A DNA stretch of 17,350 nt, taken from NCBI GenBank assembly GCA_902478725.1, contig CABSMD010000035.1, positions 1 to 17,350 of the forward strand. The letters run 5' to 3'. The notes beneath the pieces were generated by a model. The model ran no database searches. It had not been told where the DNA came from and was given only the letters and a program-made list of their open reading frames with translations. Shown here piece after piece: positions 4,929-12,300 of this stretch; the stretch's first letter is position 1, and each line of letters begins with the position of its first letter. Source of the DNA: an uncultured Clostridia bacterium (GTDB lineage: Bacteria > Bacillota > Clostridia > HGM11514). Made by a program: the position numbers and the translations under genes.

Positions 4929-5787
4929 GATCAAAGATTTTTCCTTCCGTTACCCGGACGCTGCAAATTTTGCCTTGCGGGAGATCAACCTAAAAATCCC
5001 GCGGGGGGATTTTGTTGGAATCACCGGCGCAAGCGACGCCGGCAAATCGACCCTTGCCTATGCCATGAACGGCGTGATCCCGCACCATTACTCCGGCGAT
5101 TTTTACGGTGAGGTGCTGCTTGATGGGCAGGATACCGTAACAACTCCGTTGTCCGGGCTTGCCAAGAGCGCGGCGAGCGTCTTTGGTGATATCGATGCCC
5201 AGATGGTTTCCATGGTGGTAGAGGATGAAATTATGTTTGGAATGGAAAATTATGGAATACCATACCGTGAGGCAAAAGACCGTATGGATTCCCTGCTTCA
5301 TATGGCGGGGATCGGAGAGCTGAAACAGCGTGTTATCAATACCTTAAGCGGCGGGCAAAAACAGAAGGTACTGCTGTGCGCGGCAATGGCGTTGCTGCCG
5401 AAGGTGCTGATCTTGGACGAACCAACTGCGGAACTCGACCCCTACAGTAGTATACAAATTTTTCAAATGTTGAAAACATTAAATGAGGAATTCAATACCA
5501 CAATCATTATAGTCGAGCAAAAGATTGCCCTGCTGTGTGAGTATGTCCGGCATATGGCGGTGCTGCTGGACGGTACCCTCCTCGCTTACGGCCCGGTTGA
5601 AGCGGTGGCGGCGGATGGCCAAGCCCTAGAGCGCGCCGGGGTGCATTGTCCACGCATTGTGACCTTGGCGCGCAGACTGCAAACCACTGGGTTATACAAC
5701 GGCAAAATACCCACCAGCATGGCGCAAGCCGAACGGATGGTACAAGAGATTCTGCAAACCAGTGGCAGAATGGAGGCGGTGATATGA
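4921..5787 (+). CDS. ecfA: ECF transporter ATPase with degenerate Q- and H-loops
   Basis: A 288-residue ABC ATPase of the CbiO/EcfA type that powers the membrane complex from the cytoplasmic face. Walker A is GASDAGKST (36-44), the signature LSGGQ (142-146) is canonical, Walker B is VLILDEPT (162-169) and the D-loop is AELD. Two catalytic landmarks are altered: the Q-loop reads VFGDIDAQ, with Gly at 89 where Gln is usual, and the switch-histidine position reads VEQK, with Gln at 200. About 60 residues follow the core domain, as in EcfA proteins. ATG 4921 is chosen for GGGAGAGAG just upstream; it overlaps the trpP end by 8 nt. It likely pairs with the next ATPase as a heterodimer. Confidence 0.93.
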   Translation: MVEIKDFSFRYPDAANFALREINLKIPRGDFVGITGASDAGKSTLAYAMNGVIPHHYSGDFYGEVLLDGQDTVTTPLSGLAKSAASVFGDIDAQMVSMVVEDEIMFGMENYGIPYREAKDRMDSLLHMAGIGELKQRVINTLSGGQKQKVLLCAAMALLPKVLILDEPTAELDPYSSIQIFQMLKTLNEEFNTTIIIVEQKIALLCEYVRHMAVLLDGTLLAYGPVEAVAADGQALERAGVHCPRIVTLARRLQTTGLYNGKIPTSMAQAERMVQEILQTSGRMEAVI

Positions 5788-6572
5788 TCCGCTATGAACA
5801 GGTGTGTTTTGCCTATCAAGACCAAAACATACTAAACCAAATAAATCTTGAGATTGCCTCCGGAGAGTTTGTGGCGGTCATCGGCGGAAACGGCGCGGGT
5901 AAGAGTACCTTTTTGAAGCTGCTGAACGGCCTGTTGAAACCGACAGCAGGCAGCATTACCGTAGACGGGCTGGATACTCGAACGACAAAAACAAGTGTGC
6001 TCGCGAAAAAGATAGGGTTTTTGTTTCAGAATCCCGATGTGCAGATTTGTAAAAACACGGTGCGGGAGGAGATTCTGTTCAGCCTGCACTGCGCTGGTGT
6101 TCAACGGGCGGAGGAACGCTGCGAGAGGATGATAAAGCAGTTTAATTTTGCGCCGGATGCCGATCCGTTTTCAATGGGCCGTGGCAGGCGGCAGATGCTT
6201 GCACTTGCCTCTGTCCTGGCGGTTGGCCCGCAGGTATTGGTGTTGGACGAACCAACCACAGGTCTGGACTATCGGGAATGCATGATGATTATGGAGCAGA
6301 TTGCCGCCCTGCAAACAGCGGGAACCACGGTCATTATGGTGTCGCACGACATGGAACTGGTGGCTGATTTTGCTGGGCGGGTGCTGGTACTCGGCGGGGG
6401 AAGCGTTTTGGCGGACGGGGACTGCCGGGCTGTCATGTGTGACCGCGCGTTGCTCTCGCGTGCCAAGCTGCAGCCGCCCCAGATCGTGGAGCTTGCGGGC
6501 CGGTGCGGATGCGCCGGGGTGTACAATGTCAATGAAATGCAAAATTACCTGGAAGGGAGGGCTGTGCTATGA
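5784..6572 (+). CDS. ecfA: ECF transporter ATPase with degenerate signature motif
   Basis: A 262-residue ABC ATPase. Walker A GGNGAGKST (34-42), Q-loop FQNPDVQ (Gln 82), Walker B VLVLDEPT (151-158) with Asp155/Glu156, and switch His188 (VSHD) are all intact. The ABC signature is not LSGGQ but FSMGRGRRQ (from 129). This is the mirror image of its partner, which has LSGGQ but lacks the Q-loop Gln and switch His. Translation starts at ATG 5784, overlapping the previous stop in ATGA, with GGAGGCGG upstream, so expression is coupled. The C-terminal extension of about 60 residues is typical of EcfA. Function in the complex is secure; the substrate comes only from the S component. Confidence 0.93.
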   Translation: MIRYEQVCFAYQDQNILNQINLEIASGEFVAVIGGNGAGKSTFLKLLNGLLKPTAGSITVDGLDTRTTKTSVLAKKIGFLFQNPDVQICKNTVREEILFSLHCAGVQRAEERCERMIKQFNFAPDADPFSMGRGRRQMLALASVLAVGPQVLVLDEPTTGLDYRECMMIMEQIAALQTAGTTVIMVSHDMELVADFAGRVLVLGGGSVLADGDCRAVMCDRALLSRAKLQPPQIVELAGRCGCAGVYNVNEMQNYLEGRAVL

Positions 6573-7330
6573 AAGGAATGCTGGAATATTCGCCCGGGAA
6601 CACCTTTCTGCATCGGATTAATCCGGTGGTCAAACTGCTGATGGCGCTTTTGTTGTGCGTGGCCTGCTTTTTAAGCCAAAGCATCCTGTTTGCGCTATCC
6701 ATGATCGGCCTGAACCTGATCATGGCGGCCTATGCCGGTATCGGTAGACGCGCCCTTTCCATGCTCAAGACCCTTCTGAAATTGGGAATCTTCCTGTTTG
6801 TGCTGCAAATCCTGTTTGTCCGCAGCGGAAACGTGCTGCTGGATCTGCCGTTTGGCTTTAGCATTACCGACAAAGGGCTGGCCTTTTCCACACTGCTCGT
6901 ACTGCGGCTGATCGGAGCGACGATGCCGCTTGCGCTTTTGCTTTCATTGACCCGTATGGGTGATTTGACCGGTGCGCTGGTGCAGCAGCTTCGAATTCCA
7001 TACCGCTATGCCTTCGCGCTCACCACGGCAGTCCGGTTCATCCCGGTGTTTTCCCATGAAATGTCTGCCATCATCGAGGCGCAGACCGCGCGCGGCGTGG
7101 CCTTTGACACGAAAAATCCCGTCAAGAAGCTTCGCCTTATCCTGCCCCTTTGTGTGCCTTTGCTGGTTTCGTCGGTCAAAAAATGTGAGAGTGCCGCGAT
7201 TTCGGCCGAACTTCGGGGATTTGGCAATCGCGATCAATCGTCTGGATACCTCCACTTTTCTGTTTCATTTGCCGATCTTGCTGCTGTAGGCGCTTGTGTT
7301 ATTCTGTTGGGCGCGGGATGCCTGCTTTAA
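6569..7330 (+). CDS. ecfT: ECF transporter transmembrane coupling protein EcfT
   Basis: A 253-residue CbiQ/EcfT-type membrane protein that links the S component to the ATPases. The N-terminal HRINPVVKLL segment is typical of the family, and hydrophobic segments cluster at about 20-60, 65-90, 105-130 and at the C-terminus. The two coupling-helix motifs are visible: QTARG (Ala-Arg-Gly at 174-176) and AELRGFG (Arg216-Gly217), which contact the ATPase grooves. ATG 6569 overlaps the previous stop (ATGA), with GGGAGG 10 nt upstream, so the four genes are translationally linked. It is the last gene of the operon, with a strong terminator 29 bp downstream. Confidence 0.93.
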   Translation: MKGMLEYSPGNTFLHRINPVVKLLMALLLCVACFLSQSILFALSMIGLNLIMAAYAGIGRRALSMLKTLLKLGIFLFVLQILFVRSGNVLLDLPFGFSITDKGLAFSTLLVLRLIGATMPLALLLSLTRMGDLTGALVQQLRIPYRYAFALTTAVRFIPVFSHEMSAIIEAQTARGVAFDTKNPVKKLRLILPLCVPLLVSSVKKCESAAISAELRGFGNRDQSSGYLHFSVSFADLAAVGACVILLGAGCLL

Positions 7331-7358
7331 GGAATGTTCGCGCAGGATAATTATAATG

Positions 7359-7412
7359 AAAGCCCAATGAAATTGCCATATTTGGCGATCTTCATTGGGC
7401 TTTTGGTTTTGG
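7359..7412 (+). terminator. Intrinsic terminator of the trpP-ecf operon
   Basis: AAAGCCCAATGAA (7359-7371) pairs with TTCATTGGGCTTT (7391-7403). An inner stem GCCA/TGGC (7375-7378/7383-7386) continues the helix around loop TATT. The stem is followed by TTTTGGTTTT. It separates the transporter operon from the convergent AraC-family gene and might also work leftward. Confidence 0.9.
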
Positions 7413-7448
7413 GTTAACTTTAGGCATTTTATGCTTCAGACGCTGCAA

Positions 7449-8207
7449 TTACTTTCCCGCCCTTCTCGCCTTGAGGGGGGACAGCCCATAGTGCTTTTTG
7501 AACATGCTGGAAAATTGCGCGCTGTTGGAAAAGCCGCAGAGGAAGGAAATGTCGGTCAGGCTGAGATCACTGCTTTGCAGCATTTTGTTTGCTTCCTCCA
7601 AACGGCGTAAAATCAAAAAATCCTGTGGCGATACTCCTGTTTTTATCTTGAACTGATGTCTGAAATGGCTGTAGCTGTAGCCACAGACATTCGCCATATC
7701 ACTCAGCTTGATTTTTTGGTCGTAGTTTTCACGGATGTAATTGATGATATAGTTCAAATCCTTGCAGGTTCGCTCCGGCTTTGCCTTCAAACGGGACAGC
7801 AGCAAAAGGGTCTCGCTGATCTTTAAGGAAAGCATCGCCTGATAATTCAGCTTTTGTTCCCGCATCTCTTCTAACATTTCCCGGCTGAGCCGGCACACCG
7901 TTTTATCCTCTCCCAAGGGATAGATATCGCTTGCCAAATCAATCGTAAAATCCTTTAATTCAAATCCGACACAGGTAATATCACTGTTGTTCCAGTGGGT
8001 CTCGTCGTGCACCGTGCCAGGCTGAAAAAAGGCAATGGAATTGTCTGAATATTCCTGTTTTTCAGAACCGATTTGGCTGACGCCACAACCGAACTTATAG
8101 TAAACCAGTTCATAGCATTGGTGTTTATGAGGCGTAACATAGTTGTCGCTGTCCCGCTGTGCGTGCCAAAAATATTTCATTTTACACTGCATACCCTCTG
8201 CCCCCAT
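7449..8207 (-). CDS. AraC-family transcriptional regulator
   Basis: An N-terminal cupin-like sensor domain carries THKHQCYELVYY and FFQPGTVHDETHW. A C-terminal AraC DNA-binding domain of ~100 residues has two HTH motifs (LSDMANVCGYSYSHFRHQFK and LTDISFLCGFSNSAQFSSMF) and the KKHYGLSP ending. Such proteins usually sense a sugar or small metabolite and activate nearby operons. The start is uncertain: the frame is open to ATG 8252, but a strong extended -10 at 8260-8265 would start transcription at about 8253, making that ATG leaderless. ATG 8207 is given; ATGs at 8192 and 8180 are alternatives just before the cupin domain. It diverges from the nucleoside hydrolase and beta-helix genes, its likely targets by position only. 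Confidence 0.9.
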   Translation of the reverse strand: MGAEGMQCKMKYFWHAQRDSDNYVTPHKHQCYELVYYKFGCGVSQIGSEKQEYSDNSIAFFQPGTVHDETHWNNSDITCVGFELKDFTIDLASDIYPLGEDKTVCRLSREMLEEMREQKLNYQAMLSLKISETLLLLSRLKAKPERTCKDLNYIINYIRENYDQKIKLSDMANVCGYSYSHFRHQFKIKTGVSPQDFLILRRLEEANKMLQSSDLSLTDISFLCGFSNSAQFSSMFKKHYGLSPLKARRAGK

Positions 8208-8259
8208 CCTTACTAGTTTATTCCTTCCTATTTCTTCGTTACATTCTGCCATTGATTCT

Positions 8260-8268
8260 AGTATACCA
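8260..8268 (-). promoter_or_regulatory. Extended -10 promoter of the AraC-family gene
   Basis: The minus strand reads TGG-TATACT: an extended -10 (TGN) joined to a 5/6 match to TATAAT, with an A/T-rich stretch upstream. The -35 region at 17 bp (TCCGTT) is poor, as is usual for extended -10 promoters. The predicted start is near 8253. Confidence 0.6.
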
Positions 8269-8345
8269 CGTTTTTTAAAAAAACGGAACGGAATGAGGTT
8301 GGATTAGGACAAACAATATAAAAACCGACACAAATAAAAAAAGAA

Positions 8346-8374
8346 TTGATTGTTATTATACGATAAAATAGAAT
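8346..8374 (+). promoter_or_regulatory. Candidate promoter of the hydrolase / surface protein operon
   Basis: TTGATT (8346-8351), a 17-bp spacer and TAGAAT (8369-8374) precede the hydrolase start by 39 bp. The -35 is only a 4/6 match, which would suit dependence on an activator such as the divergent AraC-family protein. No paired direct repeats are clear enough in 8253-8345 to call a binding site. Confidence 0.5.
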
Positions 8375-8412
8375 TACGTAAGGACAAAATCAGAAAGGTG
8401 GACAAAAAATTA

Positions 8413-9318
8413 ATGGCAAAAAAAATAATTCTGGATACGGACATCGGCGTGGATATTGACGACTCCTTGTGCTTGACCTATCTGTTGGCGGACCCGGCCA
8501 TTGAGGTGATGGGAATTACAACCGTTTCAGGCGAGTCCGAAAAACGAAGCCGCATGGCTGACATCATCTGCCGCCACATGGGGTACTGCGATACGCCGAT
8601 ATACCCGGGTTGTGAAACCTCGTTGACGGGAGTGCCGCAATCCAACGCAGAGCAGGCGGTACAGCTGGAACGCTGGAAGCACCGTTGTGATTTCGAACAG
8701 GGAAAAGCGTTCCGGTTTATGATCAATACCATCCGCGCAAATCCGGGAGAGATCACTTTGATTGCAATTGGACCTTTGACCAACATTGCCGTACTCTTCA
8801 ACCTGGACCCGGAAATACCGGACTTGCTGGCGGAGCTGGTCATCATGGGCGGTTGGTTTTTGGAGCCTTACACCAATGCATCACAACCGGAATGGAACAT
8901 CAAATGCGACCCCTTAGCGGCGCAGATCGTATTCCAACGGGGGAAAAGGGTTCGGTGCGTGGGGCTGGACGTTACCCTTCCTCTAACCTTGAACCAGCAG
9001 AAAGCGGTAGACTGTTTGGAAGCGTATCATGCCTTTCAGCCTGCTAGGGAGTTTGCCAGAGTTTGGTTTGCCAAGGTGCATCGTATGACCTTTCATGATC
9101 CCTTGGCAGCTGTGGTCGTAACCGATAGTTCTTGCTGCCGGTTTTCCCCCGGCGAGGTTGAGGTGGAGCTATCCCCCGGCCCAAAATTCGGCTGGACTTA
9201 CTGGAAGCCGACGGATAACGGCAATGTCCAAATCGGCACGGAGGTTTCGGCAGAAACGTTCTTTCAGGCCTTTTTTCTGGTAATACGTCAGGCGGATATT
9301 TCTCTGCGTAAAAAATAA
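8413..9318 (+). CDS. Nucleoside hydrolase-like protein (IUNH family)
   Basis: A 301-residue cytosolic hydrolase of the inosine-uridine-preferring nucleoside hydrolase family, which cleaves the N-glycosidic bond of ribonucleosides to base and ribose using a bound Ca2+. The N-terminal metal-binding motif ILDTDIGVDIDDS (Asp 8, 10, 14, 16 and 17), GPLTNIA, LVIMGG, EWNIKCDPLAA and the C-terminal FHDPLAA (His228-Asp229) are all intact. ATG 8413 is preferred; AAAGGTGG lies ~12 nt upstream, a slightly long spacing. The frame continues upstream to 8350 only through hydrophilic sequence at the promoter. The next gene starts 22 bp after the stop, so the pair is probably one operon. Many family members act on unusual ribosides, so the true substrate may differ. 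Confidence 0.92.
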   Translation: MAKKIILDTDIGVDIDDSLCLTYLLADPAIEVMGITTVSGESEKRSRMADIICRHMGYCDTPIYPGCETSLTGVPQSNAEQAVQLERWKHRCDFEQGKAFRFMINTIRANPGEITLIAIGPLTNIAVLFNLDPEIPDLLAELVIMGGWFLEPYTNASQPEWNIKCDPLAAQIVFQRGKRVRCVGLDVTLPLTLNQQKAVDCLEAYHAFQPAREFARVWFAKVHRMTFHDPLAAVVVTDSSCCRFSPGEVEVELSPGPKFGWTYWKPTDNGNVQIGTEVSAETFFQAFFLVIRQADISLRKK

Positions 9319-9340
9319 TTTAAAAGGAAGGTGTTTTTTC

Positions 9341-12300
9341 ATGAAAAAAAAGTGGATACTGTTGTTTTTGGTTTTGACTATGACGGTGTGGACACTCCCC
9401 GTTCTGGCCGGGACGACAACTCAGGTATTGCTTTCGGCTGACTTTGAATCCTTTGCGGAAAATGCAAACGTCTGGAGCCTGGGCTGGTACAATGATACCG
9501 ACAACAGGGGCTACTCTGATTTTGCAGCACAGACCGACATCACAGGCGGGAAGATGGGAGTGGGCGGGAAATACCGCACCGTCAACGACATCACGGCGAA
9601 TAATGGGCACGTCACGATTTTGAAAGAAAATGAAAACAAATATCTGGCGAGTGCTGTGCGGGCGGAGAGTAACTACATAGGTTTTGTGCTGGACAATCCG
9701 ATTAAGGCTCCCAACCTTACCCTCTCGTTCGACGCTTTCATGCCAGCTGACGGCACCAAGGCCGCCCTGCGGTTTGTATACGACTCGAACGGTACAAAGG
9801 AGGTCTCCAAACTCATTGATTGGATTGCGGATTATGGCTCGATTTGGCTGTACACCCCGTCCGGTTCACAGAAGTCCTACCAATTTGACAGCATCAAAGG
9901 CAAATGGGTGACCTATACCCTGGGAATCGACCTGGAGAGCCGTTCCTATACCTACCAGCTGAGCACTAAAGACGGAACGGTGCTGGACAACAAAACCGGG
10001 CTGACCCTGCCGGAAACCACTGGACAAAACCTGTATGGCTTTGAGTTTTACTTCACACCAGGGAATACGGCGGACTATTTTGGAATTGACAATATTGTTC
10101 TGTCACAAACGGAGCAGAAAAACGAGATTACTGTTTCCAAATCCGGCGCAGGTTCGGTCGATATCAATGGCGTTGCCTATGAAAACGGCCAGGCGGCGGA
10201 GGTTGACGGAGAGAGTGCCGCCTTGTCCGTACAGGCGGGGGAGGGATATTTTATCAAAAGAATTGCTTATGACGGCCAGGCATTGAAAGTGGATGAAAAG
10301 CAAACCGTTTTTACCGCTACGTTGCCGGTGGCAAAAAGCGCGGTTTTGGAAGTAGTTTTCCAACCGGAGGAGGACTCCACTCCCGGCACCTGCAATATAG
10401 ATTTTGAGAGCTTTTCCCCCGGTGACAAGGGTCAATCAGGCATGGGAATGTTCGATATCGCTGGAACTGGGACGCTGGCAGTCCCCGGCGGGACGATGGG
10501 AATTTACGGGAAGGGAGACGGCACCGATAACTCCCTTGCCGTGATTGAATCCGGAGAAGCCGGGAACTACTTGGCCTTGTATGGCTATGCGGATACTAAA
10601 CAGATCGGGGCCGGTGTTGCACTTTCCTCGCATATTCCGCACGATAACGTCATCCTTTCCTTTGACGCCCAAATACAAGAGGGCGGCGCGAAGCTGGACA
10701 TACAGCCCTATTTTTGCAACCCGGACGGTTCGGGCGTAGACCGGGGCAGTTTTCTTACCCTTACTGCGACCAACGGGATTTTACTGAACAACAAGAGCAC
10801 CCTGCTGACCAAAGAAAAATTTGCCGCTTATCTTGGAAAATGGCTCAACTATAAGATCAAGATGAACGAAGAAGGATTTTTGGTTACCGTGACAGACAAA
10901 ACCAGCGGCGCGGTCATTGCAAAGAATGAAGCGCCTTACCAAACCTGGTTGCAGGGACTGGACGATTTATACGGGGCAATCTTTCTGATTTTGGACAGCT
11001 CCGGCGCGGCGACAGAGGACCGCAAAAGCGCAATGCTGGACAATGTTTCCTTTTATCCGGTCGGCAGCGAGAAAACCCAAATTCAGGTCAACTGCAAGGA
11101 AGGAGCCTCCTTTTCCCTGAACAGCCAGGAGATCGAGGCTGGAAAACCCATTGACGCCGCCGAGGAAGACCTGTTCTCCGTAACCGCGCTGGAAGGATAC
11201 AGCATCGCCTCCGTGATCATCGGTGACCAGATGCAAATCCTTACAGATGACCAGTTCTTTTCCACTCCTCTGTCCTTTGTGGGGTATGAGGGATTTTTGG
11301 GGATTACGGTTATTATGAGCACAAAGGGTTCCGCCAGCGGCCCCAGACAGCTTTATGTAGCAACGGATGGTGACGACACCGGTGACGGAAGCTTTGCGCA
11401 TCCCTTCGCGACGCTGGAAAAAGCCCGCGATACCATCCGGGGCTACCAAAGCTCCGGTATGATGCCGGAGGGCGGCGTTACGGTATATTTGCGGGGTGGC
11501 ACCTACTTTTTGACCCAATCCTTTACGCTGGACGGATACTTGGACAGTGGAACCGAAAGCGCGCCGATTACCTACCGTCCCTACCAGGATGAAAAGGTGA
11601 CCCTGTCCGGCGGGAAATTGATCGATTTTTCGGCGTTTTCCAACGTCCAAGGAGAGATGCGCGACCGGTTGATCGATGAGGCCGCTAAAGATAAGGTCAT
11701 GGTGGCGGATTTTGACAATATCGGTCTAGACCAGTTTGACCAGATCCCTATCACCGATGGGAATTCTACCATCGCTTCTCCGCTATTTATTTTTGATAAC
11801 CAGGTGCTTAAACTGGTCCGTTGGCCCAATACGGACGACTCCTCCCAATGGCCAAGGGCGAAAACCATCAACCGAGGCTTCTGTACCAGATGGGCCGGCC
11901 AGCCGGAAAGTACCGAGAATGGTACGGGGTATTCCAAAATGTCCTTTACCACCGACCGATCCGACCTCTGGAACTATAACCAGCCGGATATGATCTGGTT
12001 TGGCAATTGGCGGTATGAGTGGTATGCCGAAGCCTTCTACGGGACGATGAACCAGCAGGAAAAGACGATCGAAGCCTCCACCTATCTCTTGTACGGGACA
12101 GATTCCGGTTACCTGGGCGGCGACGGGCTGCCGTTCCGCATCTACAATGTCTATGAGGAACTGGACGAAGCGGGGGAATGGTACGTTGACCGCCAGCAGA
12201 GGAAGTTTTATTTCTATCCTTATGAGACGGATAAGAAGCAGCCTGTGTTTAAGATGGCCTCCGCCGATTTTGATTTGGTGACCATGAAGAATACCTCCTA

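Noticed and set aside
8302..8310. TTAGGAC half-site matching the operator at 3365-3385
   Set aside because: Only half of the inverted repeat is present, with no complementary partner at the right spacing; likely chance.
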